The notes beneath the pieces were generated by a model, which did not search any database, was not told the origin of the DNA, and saw only the letters and a list, made by a program, of their open reading frames with translations. A program made the position numbers and the translations under genes. Below are positions 36,574 to 46,545 of a stretch of DNA of 64,000 nucleotides, in pieces. The stretch covers positions 897,066-961,065 of the forward strand of contig NZ_KE136347.1 in NCBI RefSeq assembly GCF_000406925.1. Direction: 5' to 3'. How positions within the stretch are numbered: the stretch's first letter is position 1; each line of letters begins with the position of its first letter. This DNA is from Enterococcus columbae DSM 7374 = ATCC 51263. Its GTDB lineage: Bacteria > Bacillota > Bacilli > Lactobacillales > Enterococcaceae.

Positions 36574-37944
36574 ATGGTTTTATTACAACCAAAACAAAAA
36601 ATACAATTAACCATAAAAAAATTAGGGATTAACGGCGAAGGAATCGGCTATTATCGCAAATTAATTATTTTTGTACCTAAAGCCTTACCTGAAGAAGAAG
36701 TCTTAGTTGAAATCGTCCAAGTAACCCCAAAATATGCTGAAGGCAAACTACGAAAAATCATCAAAAAAAGCCCTCAGCGAATCACACCCGCTTGTAAGTT
36801 TTATGATGAGTGCGGGGGCTGTCAATTACAGCATCTAGCTTATCCAGCACAATTAGATTTTAAGCGTGACCTACTAAGACAAGCCCTAAATAAATTTAAA
36901 CCAGCTAATTACCAAAGCTTTGAACTACGACCAACTATTGGGATGGATGAGCCTTGGCATTATCGGAATAAAGCCCAATTTCAATTGCGCTTTAATCAAA
37001 AAAGTAAACGGATTGAAGCTGGTCTTTATCGGGAAAATTCCCATCAACTTGTAGCTATTGATGATTGTTTAGTTCAGGAAAAAACCACGCAAAAGGTGTT
37101 AAATACTATTGTTCGTCTACTTAATCGTTATCAAATACCGATTTATGATGAACGGAAAAAAACTGGCTTACTCAAAACCTTAATGGTCCGTATTGGAGTG
37201 AAAACTGGTCAAGTCCAGGTTGTCTTGATTTCAGTAAAAGAACAAATACCACAATTAGCCAGTCTGATTCGTTTAATCAACCAGCAATTACCTGAAGTTA
37301 CTTCAATTATGCTAAATTTACAGCCTAAAAAGACCTCGCTTGTCATGGGCGATGAAACGAAATTACTCTGGGGTAAAGCAACAATTGATGAACAAATTAA
37401 TGAAGTGCATTTTCATCTATCCGCACGTGCCTTTTTCCAATTAAATCCTCAGCAGACGGAAATCTTATATCAACAAGCAATTGATGCACTTGATTTGACT
37501 GGACAGGAAAAAGTCGTCGATGCTTATTGTGGAGTGGGAACAATCGGTCTTTCTTTAGCAAAATATGCTAAAGAAGTGCGTGGAATGGATATTATTCCTA
37601 GCGCTATTGAAGATGCCAAGGAAAATGCTAAAAAACTTGGGTTAACCAACACTCACTATGAAGTGGGGACTGCTGAAAAGCTGCTACCAAAATGGTTGGC
37701 AGAAGGCTTTAGACCGGATGCGATTGTGGTTGATCCACCAAGAACCGGCTTGGATCCAAAACTTTTAAAAGCACTTTTAGCTTATCCTACTAAAACATTA
37801 GTCTATGTTTCCTGTAATGTTTCTACTTTAGCGCAAAACCTAGTGGAGCTTAGCAAAATCTATCGAGTGGAATATTTACAATCAGTCGATATGTTTCCAC
37901 ATACTGCGCGCTGTGAAGTTGTCTGCAAATTGACCTTAAAATAA
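36574..37944 (+). CDS. rlmD: 23S rRNA (uracil-C5) methyltransferase RlmD/RlmCD-like
   Basis: 456 residues. An N-terminal TRAM RNA-binding domain (~8-65), a 4Fe-4S cluster region CKFYDECGGCQLQHL with a further Cys in DDCLVQ, and the SAM domain with VVDAYCGVGTIGLSLA, VVDPPRTGLDP and the catalytic Cys in LVYVSCNVSTLAQNL. In Gram-positives one enzyme (RlmCD) often makes both m5U747 and m5U1939, so the exact target is not fixed. GGAGG site before the ATG. Confidence 0.94.
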   Translation: MVLLQPKQKIQLTIKKLGINGEGIGYYRKLIIFVPKALPEEEVLVEIVQVTPKYAEGKLRKIIKKSPQRITPACKFYDECGGCQLQHLAYPAQLDFKRDLLRQALNKFKPANYQSFELRPTIGMDEPWHYRNKAQFQLRFNQKSKRIEAGLYRENSHQLVAIDDCLVQEKTTQKVLNTIVRLLNRYQIPIYDERKKTGLLKTLMVRIGVKTGQVQVVLISVKEQIPQLASLIRLINQQLPEVTSIMLNLQPKKTSLVMGDETKLLWGKATIDEQINEVHFHLSARAFFQLNPQQTEILYQQAIDALDLTGQEKVVDAYCGVGTIGLSLAKYAKEVRGMDIIPSAIEDAKENAKKLGLTNTHYEVGTAEKLLPKWLAEGFRPDAIVVDPPRTGLDPKLLKALLAYPTKTLVYVSCNVSTLAQNLVELSKIYRVEYLQSVDMFPHTARCEVVCKLTLK

Positions 37945-37951
37945 AGTTAAA

Positions 37952-37987
37952 CATGCCAAGAATGCTATCTATAGTACTCTTGGCATG
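37952..37987. terminator. Hairpin between convergent rlmD and polC
   Basis: CATGCCAAGA / TCTTGGCATG, a 10-bp perfect stem with a 16-nt loop. Weak U-tracts on both sides (ATTTATAG on plus; TTTAACTTTATT on minus). Probable shared terminator. Confidence 0.65.
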
Positions 37988-38009
37988 ATTTATAGTTAAT
38001 GAATTAAAT

Positions 38010-41000
38010 TTACAGCATGTCAAATAAAGATAATTGATTCTCATCTGGTAGGCCATCTAGTACCCCATTTTCACTCATGTACTCAATTAATGTTTTAGAC
38101 ACCTTGCCACGAGTAGCTAAATCTTCTTTAGATAAGAATTTTCCTTCTTCGCGTGCAGCCACAATTTGTTTGGCAACGTTTAGCCCTAAACTTGGTACTG
38201 CTCTAAATGGCGCAATTAATTTATTTCCTTCAATAACAAAATTCACGGCATCTGATTTATACAAGTCAATCATACCAAATTCAAACCCACGTTCGAGCAT
38301 TTCATTGGCTAATTCTAACACCGTTAATAAGTTTTTCTCTTTAGCCGAAGCTTCCAATCCTTTATTATTGATTTCTTCCATACGAGCCTTCACCGCAGCC
38401 TTCCCACGAGTCATCGCAATCAAATCAAAATCATCTGCACGAACTGAAAAATATGCACAGTAATAAAGTATTGGGAAATAGACTTTGAAATAGGCCACAC
38501 GTAGAGCCATTAAGACATAGGCTGCCGCGTGCGCTTTAGGGAACATATATTTGATTTTTAAACAAGATTCAATATACCATTCTGGCACCTCTTGTTTACG
38601 CATTTCTTCTTGCCAATCATCAGGAATTCCTTTCCCTTTACGAACGCTCTCCATAATTTTAAAGGCAAGCCCGTTATCTAATCCAGCATGCATCAGATAC
38701 ACCATAATATCATCACGACAACCAATTACCTCAGCTAGGGTGGCCTTGCCTTGACTGATTAATTCTTCCGCATTACCTAGCCAAACATCCGTACCGTGAG
38801 AAAGACCGGAAATTTGTAATAATTCGGCAAAAGTGGAAGGATGCGTTTGTTCTAACATTCCTCGTACAAAACGCGTACCGAATTCGGGTATACCTAGGGT
38901 TCCTGTTTTAGAACCAATTTGCGCTTCAGTCACCCCTAAAACCTCAGTTCCTTGGAAAATTTCCATCACTTTAGGATCATCAGTTGGAATCGTCTTAGGT
39001 TCGATACCGGATAAATCCTGTAGCATCCGTATAACCGTCGGATCATCGTGACCAAGGATATCTAGTTTTAAAATATTATCGTGAATGGAATGGAAATCAA
39101 AGTGCGTTGTCCGCCATTCAGCATTTATATCATCAGCTGGATACTGAATCGGTGTAAAATCATAGACATCCATATAATCAGGAATAACAATAATCCCACC
39201 CGGGTGCTGACCAGTTGTCCGTTTTACTCCAGTTGCTCCTTTAGCTAAGCGATCAACTTCGGCTGAACGATAATTCAAATCATTATCCCGTTCATAGCCT
39301 TTAACGAAACCATAAGCTGTTTTATCAGCAACCGTACCAATTGTTCCCGCACGATAGACATAATCTTCACCAAACAAGACCTTAGTATAATTGTGCGCTT
39401 GTGGCTGATATTCACCAGAAAAGTTTAAATCGATATCAGGGACTTTATCCCCATGGAAGCCTAAGAAGGTTTCAAATGGAATATCATGTCCATCTTTTTT
39501 CAGACGTGTCCCACATTCTGGACAAGCTTTTTCCGGCATGTCAAAGCCCGAGCCGTAGCGACCATCATCATAAAATTTTGAGTACTGACAATTAGGACAA
39601 TAATAATGTGGGGCAAGTGGATTTACCTCGGTAATTCCGGTCATTGTCGCAACGAAGCTAGAGCCAACTGAGCCACGAGAACCAACCAAATAGCCATCTT
39701 CATTGCTCTTATGCACTAATTTTTGCGAAATTAAATAAATCACGGAAAAACCATTACCGATAATCGAATTTAATTCCTTTTCTAATCGTTTTTCCACAAT
39801 TTCAGGCAAAGGATCCCCATATAATTCTTTGGCTCGTTTATAACTTAAATCAGTAATTTCTTGCTCTGATCCTGGAATTTTAGGGGTATATAATTCATCC
39901 TTAACCGGAATGACCACTTCACACAAATCATTTATTTTATGCGTATTTTCAACAACGATTTCATAAGCTTTTTGTTCACCTAAAAATTGAAATTCTGTCA
40001 ACATTTCGTCTGTTGTTCTAAAATGGACTTCAGGTAAGCTGTGTCGATTCAAGGGATTTCCTGGTCCCATTGAATTAATTAAAATTTTACGATAAATCGC
40101 ATCTTCTTTATTGAGATAGTGGACATTTCCAGTAGCAACGACTGGTTTATTTAATTCCTCACCAATTTTTACTAGATTAGCGATAATTTCTTCTAAATCT
40201 TGCTCATTTTTAATTAATTCCTGCTCAATTAAAGGAGCGTAGACAGGTTTTGGCATCACTTCAATATAGTCATAAAAACGGGCAAGTTCTTTGGCTGCTT
40301 CATAGCCTTTTTGCATCATTGCCACAAAAACTTCACCCTTATCACAACCAGTACCGACTAACAAGCCTTCTTTTAGCTTAACAAGCTCCGTTCTCGGAAT
40401 ACGAGGAACCTTATCATGAAAGTATTTTACATTTGATAAAGAAATTAATTTAAACAGATTCTTTAAGCCAGCTTGCGTCCGTACTAAAATCGTAGCATGA
40501 AATGGGCGAGCTAATTTATATGCATTTTCACCACCTACATGTCGATTTAAATCCTGATGTAAAAACATATCATGCTTTTCCATCGCTTCTTTAATAAAAA
40601 TCCAAGCTAAATGCGCGGTTGCTTCAGAGTCAAAGATCGCCCGGTGATGCTGCTCTAATGCTACATTGAATTTTTTGGTTAAGACACCTAAACCAAACCG
40701 TTTAAACTCTGGATATAAAAAGCGCGCTAATTCCAAAGTATCGATAACAGGATTGGTCGCTATCGGCATGCCTTTTTTCTGATAACTAGTATTTAAAAAG
40801 CCAATATCAAATGAAGCATTATGGGCAACTAAGATTGCATCGCCGGTAAATTCTTTAAACATTGCTAAGACTTCAGCTTCAGATTTTGACCCTTGTACCA
40901 TATCATCAGTAATACCGGTCAATTCAATCGTTGTATTTGAAAGTGGATGACCTGGATCGATAAATTCATCAAAGGTATCAATAATATTGCCTTTATGCAT

Positions 41001-42347
41001 CTTCACGGCAGCTAACTCGATAATCGTATCATAAACCGCAGAAAGGCCAGTAGTTTCCACGTCAAAAACAACATAGGTCGCATCATCTAAAGCTACAGGC
41101 TGTGGATTATAGGCAACTTCTACCCCATCATCAATAATATTTGCTTCGACACCATAAATAATTTTCACGCCAGCCTTTTTCCCAGCCTGGTGCGCTTCTG
41201 GAAAGGCTTGTGCGCCGCCATGATCAGTAATCGCAATCGCTGGGTGTCCCCATTTACCTGCTTGCGCGACCAAATCAGTAATCGAATTGGTGGCATCCAT
41301 CGTTGACATATTAGAATGCAAGTGTAGCTCGATTCTCTTTTCATCTTCTTTGGCATAATCTTTACGCGTTTCATGACTGACTTCCATAATGTCTTGCGCC
41401 TGAATCGTTAACTCATGAGAGAAATTATCCTCTTTGACACTACCTCTTACTCGTACCCACATCCCTTTTTTCAAGGCATTGAACATCTCAACATCCTTAT
41501 CATTGTTTGAAAAACGTTTAACAATAAAAGATGAGGTATAATCGGTAATTTTAATCTGCAATAACGAACGTTTCGAGCGTAATTCACGAATTTCTAAATC
41601 AAAAATATAGCCTTCAAACACCTTTCGATTTTCTTCTTCGACAATCTCAATCATCGGTGTGATTTCTTCATTGTTGGCAATTTCACGACCTAGTAAAATC
41701 GGTCCGGTAATCGTAGGTGTTTCATTTGCTTTTTCTTGCTTGCGTTTTTCAGAATGAATAATCGCCTGAGTGGCTTGTTCCACTAAGAGCGCTGTTTGCT
41801 CCTCTTGATGCTGGGCAAAGGCAATTTGTTCTAAACTAGCTAATTCTTGATCTAATTGCAAATGCATCCGTAAATTGGGAAACCCATATTGTCGATAATT
41901 TTGACTAATTACTGGTATATATTGTTGTTCTAATAAAGGAATAATTGACTCATTGCTTACAGATAAATAAATTTTATCCTCTTGAATATAAGGCTTTTGC
42001 CCTTTTAAAGCTTGCTGAATCATTGGTGTTTCACAATTCGCATTCTGTAATGCAGTATACCAATAATCTTGAAGTAAGGCTTGGTCAAATTGACTTTGAT
42101 CCACTTGAATAGTTACCTTAATTTGAGCAATTGCTTGAAACGCCATAGATAAATGATTGATAAAATCATGATACAAAGCATAGGGTAAAATTTCAGGAAA
42201 ATGAAACTCAAAAGCCCAGCATCTTTGTTTCTTATGTACAATTACCTGCTTAATTTGGCCGGCTTGTATTGCAGGATGATTCTGCCATTTAGCCGGCAAT
42301 TGGATGTGTTCTAATAGTATTGCAAATTTTTCTTTTTCTTGTGACAA
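38010..42347 (-). CDS. polC: DNA polymerase III alpha subunit, PolC type
   Basis: 1445 residues, normal length. Domain order: N-terminal domain, OB fold (~235-320), PHP part [21 protein letters not shown], inserted 3-5 exonuclease [11 protein letters not shown] (~425 on), PHP part II, polymerase core with [13 protein letters not shown], and the C-terminal helix-hairpin-helix and beta-binding motif QLSLFDML. The main replicative polymerase of low-GC Gram-positives. The start codon is TTG with AGGAGG eight bases upstream. Extended -10 TGG-TATAAT at 42384-42392. Confidence 0.98.
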   Translation of the reverse strand: MSQEKEKFAILLEHIQLPAKWQNHPAIQAGQIKQVIVHKKQRCWAFEFHFPEILPYALYHDFINHLSMAFQAIAQIKVTIQVDQSQFDQALLQDYWYTALQNANCETPMIQQALKGQKPYIQEDKIYLSVSNESIIPLLEQQYIPVISQNYRQYGFPNLRMHLQLDQELASLEQIAFAQHQEEQTALLVEQATQAIIHSEKRKQEKANETPTITGPILLGREIANNEEITPMIEIVEEENRKVFEGYIFDLEIRELRSKRSLLQIKITDYTSSFIVKRFSNNDKDVEMFNALKKGMWVRVRGSVKEDNFSHELTIQAQDIMEVSHETRKDYAKEDEKRIELHLHSNMSTMDATNSITDLVAQAGKWGHPAIAITDHGGAQAFPEAHQAGKKAGVKIIYGVEANIIDDGVEVAYNPQPVALDDATYVVFDVETTGLSAVYDTIIELAAVKMHKGNIIDTFDEFIDPGHPLSNTTIELTGITDDMVQGSKSEAEVLAMFKEFTGDAILVAHNASFDIGFLNTSYQKKGMPIATNPVIDTLELARFLYPEFKRFGLGVLTKKFNVALEQHHRAIFDSEATAHLAWIFIKEAMEKHDMFLHQDLNRHVGGENAYKLARPFHATILVRTQAGLKNLFKLISLSNVKYFHDKVPRIPRTELVKLKEGLLVGTGCDKGEVFVAMMQKGYEAAKELARFYDYIEVMPKPVYAPLIEQELIKNEQDLEEIIANLVKIGEELNKPVVATGNVHYLNKEDAIYRKILINSMGPGNPLNRHSLPEVHFRTTDEMLTEFQFLGEQKAYEIVVENTHKINDLCEVVIPVKDELYTPKIPGSEQEITDLSYKRAKELYGDPLPEIVEKRLEKELNSIIGNGFSVIYLISQKLVHKSNEDGYLVGSRGSVGSSFVATMTGITEVNPLAPHYYCPNCQYSKFYDDGRYGSGFDMPEKACPECGTRLKKDGHDIPFETFLGFHGDKVPDIDLNFSGEYQPQAHNYTKVLFGEDYVYRAGTIGTVADKTAYGFVKGYERDNDLNYRSAEVDRLAKGATGVKRTTGQHPGGIIVIPDYMDVYDFTPIQYPADDINAEWRTTHFDFHSIHDNILKLDILGHDDPTVIRMLQDLSGIEPKTIPTDDPKVMEIFQGTEVLGVTEAQIGSKTGTLGIPEFGTRFVRGMLEQTHPSTFAELLQISGLSHGTDVWLGNAEELISQGKATLAEVIGCRDDIMVYLMHAGLDNGLAFKIMESVRKGKGIPDDWQEEMRKQEVPEWYIESCLKIKYMFPKAHAAAYVLMALRVAYFKVYFPILYYCAYFSVRADDFDLIAMTRGKAAVKARMEEINNKGLEASAKEKNLLTVLELANEMLERGFEFGMIDLYKSDAVNFVIEGNKLIAPFRAVPSLGLNVAKQIVAAREEGKFLSKEDLATRGKVSKTLIEYMSENGVLDGLPDENQLSLFDML

Positions 42348-42423
42348 AAAGCAAACCTCCTGACTGAATGCTCACTAGCCTTCATTATACCAAATTTTCT
42401 AGATATAGCCTATTAAATAACAC

Positions 42424-42458
42424 ATAAAAGCTGTGGCTTTACTAAAAAACCACAGCTT
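42424..42458 (-). terminator. Intrinsic terminator after the ProRS-like gene
   Basis: AAGCTGTGG / CCACAGCTT (9-bp perfect stem, 13-nt loop) followed by TTTATG on the minus strand. The loop carries its own T-run. It lies 5 bp after the stop. Confidence 0.75.
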
Positions 42459-42462
42459 CGCA

Positions 42463-44106
42463 CTACATTTCACCAAGTAAAATCGCCAAGGTTGACAATA
42501 AATCATCCTTGCGCACTTCGACTTGAACATTTTGATTGGTCAAAAACAATTCAACGACCCCTTCAATCGCCTTTTTACCAACGATAATTCGAATCGGACA
42601 ACCAATCAAATCCGCCTCAGCAAACTTCACACCCACACGCTCATCTCTTTGATCGAGCAAAATATCATATTGCTTTGGTTGTAAAATTTGATAGATTTCT
42701 TCCACTAATTGACTCTGATGATAATCTGCACGATGCATTTGCAATAAATGAACATCATAGGGGGCAATCTCAGCAGGCCAAATAAATTGATTTTGCTTAC
42801 GACACTGTTCAGCAATTAACGCAAAAATTTCCGATAAATTCATCGCATAATGACCAAGATAAACCGGAATCTGTTCATTCTCATCATTAGTGACCTTTGA
42901 GAGCAATTCACTAGTTGCCAAAAGCTGATAGGTTTCAATTTGAGCCAAACGATTGCCCATTAAGCCGACCAATTCGCCTTGATTTTCCGGAGCTGCATCG
43001 CCAATTTGCACCAAATGTAAATCAGCATATTCGCTAACTGCTAAATCAGTGGGTAGATTAATTGGATAAAAAGCCTCTGGTAGTATAGGAATTAAATCCA
43101 AATAATAGTTAGCAAATTGCTGCGTTTTTACATCAGCTATCACGCGAAGCTTCCCTAATAATGCTGATAAATCGGCTACGTTGCCAATGATTTCATGTGC
43201 TTCTTCTATGGAAAGCTCACGCATTTCATCCGTCTGAAAATAATGCTTCATTTTTGAAATACTTAGCTGGTCTTCAGCTAGATAAAACACCATAACCAGT
43301 TCATCATTTGCTTGATAAAAGCGATAGGCTAAAGCTGGCACTTGTCGCTTTTGAAGTTCATCCGCCTGTTTAGCCGAAACCGTGGCTAAAGGTAAAAAAA
43401 CTTCATGTGTTTTATGTATTTGTAGATAGCTCTTTGCCATCGATCTCAAGGCTGCGTAATCACCTTGGTTAGCAATAACTAACGCTTCTTTCCCTAAATG
43501 GGTTTCACCAATAAACACCCTTGACTTGCGACAAGCCAAGCTAGCCTCATCAACTACACTACGATACTTTAATTGACAGCTTTGTAGAAAAGTTGAAAAA
43601 ACCGCTAGCAAACGTTGATACATCTCATCTAAGCCAGCCTCATCAACATGCATGAAATAACCATCCACAAACAGCGCATGACTTTCATGAAGTAACGTCT
43701 TGGCTTGCTTTTCTTCGCTGACTTTGACCGTTTGAATTTGAAAAAAAGTCAAAGGTAATTGCCGATAGGATTGAATTTCTCTACTCAAAAACTGGATAAC
43801 CGACAAATCAGTTAACGTTAAATCGGTAATTAATTGGCGATGATGATCTGTTAAGGAATAAGCACTAGCTTTAACTAGCTCATTAGTCACCGAAAAACGC
43901 AATTCATTGGCGTCAATTTTTTGTAATTCCTCCCTAAGCATCGTTTCTAATTTTTGTAAAATCCGATTCGCTAAGGGCAAATAAGCATACTCGCCATTAG
44001 CCATTGGTCGAAGGTAGCCGCCTTTAATGAGTAAATCTGCTAAGCTCGTGCTGTTTACCTCTTCAGCTGACTTTTGCGTAGGAATAAACAATTTCATCTG
44101 TTGCAT
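42463..44106 (-). CDS. Catalytically degenerate prolyl-tRNA synthetase-like protein
   Basis: 547 residues at the usual proS locus (rseP-proS-polC), colinear with bacterial ProRS throughout. The aminoacylation motifs are gone: where ProRS has G(A/P)THEEVIT there is LTLTDLSVIQ (~97-105); the motif 2 FRDE..RPRFGLxRxREFxMKDAYSF region reads VKVSEEKQAKTLLHESHALF (~127-146); the GSxxHEF loop reads ACRKSRVF (~191-198); the motif 3 GCYGIGVSR reads GHYAMNLSE (~418-426). The anticodon domain is well kept, ILLDQRDERVGVKFAEADLI and GCPIRIIVGKKA. The insertion (editing) domain is only partly similar but keeps a Lys pair near SKMKHYF. It cannot be expected to make Pro-tRNA; it may bind tRNA(Pro). GGAG lies seven bases before the ATG. 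Confidence 0.85.
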   Translation of the reverse strand: MQQMKLFIPTQKSAEEVNSTSLADLLIKGGYLRPMANGEYAYLPLANRILQKLETMLREELQKIDANELRFSVTNELVKASAYSLTDHHRQLITDLTLTDLSVIQFLSREIQSYRQLPLTFFQIQTVKVSEEKQAKTLLHESHALFVDGYFMHVDEAGLDEMYQRLLAVFSTFLQSCQLKYRSVVDEASLACRKSRVFIGETHLGKEALVIANQGDYAALRSMAKSYLQIHKTHEVFLPLATVSAKQADELQKRQVPALAYRFYQANDELVMVFYLAEDQLSISKMKHYFQTDEMRELSIEEAHEIIGNVADLSALLGKLRVIADVKTQQFANYYLDLIPILPEAFYPINLPTDLAVSEYADLHLVQIGDAAPENQGELVGLMGNRLAQIETYQLLATSELLSKVTNDENEQIPVYLGHYAMNLSEIFALIAEQCRKQNQFIWPAEIAPYDVHLLQMHRADYHQSQLVEEIYQILQPKQYDILLDQRDERVGVKFAEADLIGCPIRIIVGKKAIEGVVELFLTNQNVQVEVRKDDLLSTLAILLGEM

Positions 44107-44144
44107 ACATTAACTCCATTCATAATCAATCCATCCCCAACAAC

Positions 44145-45413
44145 TTATCTAAAAAACATGCGCTGAATATCATTCCACGTAACTAAAACAAACAAGATTA
44201 AAATTAAGCCTACGCCAATCATTGTAATCAAACCTTCATGCTCTGGTTTCATCGGTTTACCACGTAAAAGCTCTACAATATTTAACACTAATTTTCCGCC
44301 ATCCAAAGCAGGAATAGGTAATAAATTAAAAATCCCAATATTAATCGAAATCAACGCCATGAAATAAAGAATCGTCTTTAAGCCTTGACTAGCCACAATG
44401 GAAGATTGTTGATAAATAGCTACCGGCCCCCCTAATTTATCGATATCCGGATGAACAATCATCGAACCCAGGGCTTTAAAAATCTGGGTAGCCATATCCA
44501 CCGATAATTGAAAGGCCCCAGTGATGGCCACCCCAATGCCTGATTTTTGTGCCATATTTACCCCAATTTGGCCAACCTTTTGCGTACCGCTATCGACTGC
44601 ATCCGGCGTTAAAGTGGTTTGATACTTCTTACCTTTACGCTCATAGGTAACGGTTAATTTTTCTTTTGGATGAGCCTGGATAACACTTACTAAATCATTC
44701 CAATCATCCACCTTTTTGCCATCAAGTGATAAAATACGGTCACCTTGCTTTAAACCAGCCGCTTGAGCTGGACTATCCGGTAAAATACTACCTAATTTAC
44801 TAGTCGAAGGATCGCCTACTCCGCCCTGTAAAACAATCAAAACCGCACATAAAATAAAAGTCAAAATAAAATTATTCATGGGACCAGCGAAATTCGTCAG
44901 CATACGACGACTCAATTTCGCTGATTGAAATTGTACATCTCTAGGCGCAATTCGAATCTTCGTCCCATCGCTTTCAATCAAGGTCGCATCATGATCGACT
45001 GAATAAGTGACCATGTTTTGATCATCACCATTAACATACCCACTAACAGTCAAAGCATCAACCAAATCACTTTGCGCCACCTCAAATGGGATTGCATTGG
45101 TTAGCTGAAGTTTTTGACTCGTATTAATCGTCTGAACAACCTCATGTTCATCTAATACCAATGAAACAAACATTCCCGGTTGTAAATCCTCGCCCTCATC
45201 GGCACCAGCCATTCGCACATAGCCACCTAAAGGCAACATCCGAAGGGTATAAGCGACGCCATCTTTTCCTTGCCATTGTAAAAGCTTTGGTCCCATTCCA
45301 ATTGAAAATTCACGAACCAAAATCCCTGACCTTCTAGCAAAATAAAAGTGTCCAAATTCATGAACAATAACTATGACTGAAAAAATAATGATAAAAACTA
45401 AAATTGTTTTCAT
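44145..45413 (-). CDS. rseP: RIP metalloprotease RseP (Eep type)
   Basis: 422 residues. Zinc site VHEFGHFYFARR near residue 18, a PDZ domain (~205-275, GSILPDSPAQAAGLKQGDRI), and the third zinc ligand region NLLPIPALDGGK. In enterococci the Eep homologue cleaves signal-peptide remnants, including pheromone precursors, and anti-sigma factors. AAGGAG precedes the ATG. It is followed 38 bp later by the ProRS-like gene, so both are likely on one transcript. Confidence 0.95.
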   Translation of the reverse strand: MKTILVFIIIFSVIVIVHEFGHFYFARRSGILVREFSIGMGPKLLQWQGKDGVAYTLRMLPLGGYVRMAGADEGEDLQPGMFVSLVLDEHEVVQTINTSQKLQLTNAIPFEVAQSDLVDALTVSGYVNGDDQNMVTYSVDHDATLIESDGTKIRIAPRDVQFQSAKLSRRMLTNFAGPMNNFILTFILCAVLIVLQGGVGDPSTSKLGSILPDSPAQAAGLKQGDRILSLDGKKVDDWNDLVSVIQAHPKEKLTVTYERKGKKYQTTLTPDAVDSGTQKVGQIGVNMAQKSGIGVAITGAFQLSVDMATQIFKALGSMIVHPDIDKLGGPVAIYQQSSIVASQGLKTILYFMALISINIGIFNLLPIPALDGGKLVLNIVELLRGKPMKPEHEGLITMIGVGLILILFVLVTWNDIQRMFFR

Positions 45414-45476
45414 AAACTCTCCTTGATTACTAAAATATTACACATGCTCTAATTTTATCACAACTCATAATTATGA

Positions 45477-45602
45477 CAACTTTTCTGTTAGTTTGTAACA
45501 ATAATTTAATCGAAAATTGGTGATTTTTACTTTAGCTTTATCTTCTTTCATTTTTCTTTTAAAAATAATCCGTGCTAACAAGCAAGATAAACAGAAAAGT
45601 TG
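45477..45602. repeat. 13-bp perfect inverted repeat, 100 bp apart
   Basis: CAACTTTTCTGTT (45477-45489) and AACAGAAAAGTTG (45590-45602) are exact complements, and the match continues imperfectly for six more bases inward. The left arm overlaps the -35 box of the rseP promoter. Confidence 0.7.
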
Positions 45603-45702
45603 CTCCATTATTTAAAAAATTGAAAGCGAACTTTTTTTCATACAGCGCGTATTCCTCAATTCTTCTCCTAGCTTACCGAATGCTTGAGCACTCCTTTAAT
45701 CT

Positions 45703-45731
45703 AAAAAAACGTGGTGAAAAATCACCACGTT
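45703..45731 (-). terminator. Intrinsic terminator of uppS-cdsA
   Basis: AACGTGGTGA / TCACCACGTT (45708-45731), 10-bp perfect stem with a 4-nt loop, then seven T on the minus strand. It lies 8 bp after cdsA and cuts rseP off from uppS-cdsA. Confidence 0.92.
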
Positions 45732-45738
45732 CATCTTT

Positions 45739-46545
45739 TTAAATCAATCCTAGCAAATGCATGATTGGAAAAACAAATAGCATACTGTCAAAACGATCTA
45801 AAATTCCGCCATGTCCTGGCAGTAATTTGCCTGAATCCTTTACACCAAAGTAGCGTTTAATAGCTGATTCAACCAAATCACCAAATTGACCAACGATAGA
45901 TAGGACAATCGTCATACAAGCAACCACAAATAAAGAATGGTTAAAATAGGTTTGCGCATTAAAAATCAATAAGTAAATAACAGCAACAACTACCGCTGAT
46001 AAAATCCCACCTAACGCACCTTCAACTGTTTTATTGGGTGAGATTTCTGGCCATAATTTATTTTTTCCATATTTACGACCAATCATATAGGCACCAATAT
46101 CCGTTGCCCATACAATGAAAAAGGCAAACATTAAAACAATTAAACCATCATTATCCATACGAGCGGAGACAAAATTACCAAAGCCTACCCCAACATATAG
46201 ACTAGCTAATATCGGAAAACCGGCTTCATCGATGGTATACATATTTTTTGAAATAACAGATAAGCCCAAGATAAGCATAACCACTAGGTAAAAAAGCATC
46301 CACTTATCGGTATTAATTGGTAAAAAACTAAACCAAGGATTCCGTGGTAAAACCAAAATTACCGCACCTAATGCTGATAAAATTCCTTCAAAACTAATTA
46401 ACTTCAAGCCTTTCATCCTAAAAAGCTCATAAACTCCAATCACTGCCAAAATCGCTGCGGCTAGCTGTAAAGTAATCCCACCGACATAAATAATCGGAAT
46501 AAAGACAGCCAAAGCAACGACGGCGGTAATGACGCGTTTTTGCAT
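45739..46545 (-). CDS. cdsA: Phosphatidate cytidylyltransferase
   Basis: 268 residues, about eight membrane segments. The C-terminal CDP-alcohol signature PGHGGILDRFDSMLFVFP is intact. It makes CDP-diacylglycerol for phospholipid synthesis. The start overlaps the uppS stop (45 bp inside neither; the shared base is 46545), so the genes are translationally coupled, with GGAGG in the end of uppS. Confidence 0.96.
   Translation of the reverse strand: MQKRVITAVVALAVFIPIIYVGGITLQLAAAILAVIGVYELFRMKGLKLISFEGILSALGAVILVLPRNPWFSFLPINTDKWMLFYLVVMLILGLSVISKNMYTIDEAGFPILASLYVGVGFGNFVSARMDNDGLIVLMFAFFIVWATDIGAYMIGRKYGKNKLWPEISPNKTVEGALGGILSAVVVAVIYLLIFNAQTYFNHSLFVVACMTIVLSIVGQFGDLVESAIKRYFGVKDSGKLLPGHGGILDRFDSMLFVFPIMHLLGLI

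Larger units (their letters stand above)
45414..45738. other. Intergenic region between cdsA and rseP
   Basis: 325 bp without a convincing gene. It holds the rseP promoter (minus TTGTCA 45474-45479, 16 bp, TAAAAT 45452-45457), a long-range inverted repeat (45477-45489 with 45590-45602), AT-rich sequence, and the cdsA terminator at its right end. Usually cdsA and rseP are adjacent and cotranscribed. Confidence 0.6.

Noticed and set aside
38077..38463. 128-codon plus-strand ORF inside polC
   Set aside because: Antisense shadow of polC, no own signals.
42463..44106. Possibility that the ProRS-like gene is a frameshifted ordinary proS
   Set aside because: The reading frame is intact for 547 codons and conserved blocks before, between and after the changed motifs are all in one frame, so local frameshifts would have to be paired around each motif.
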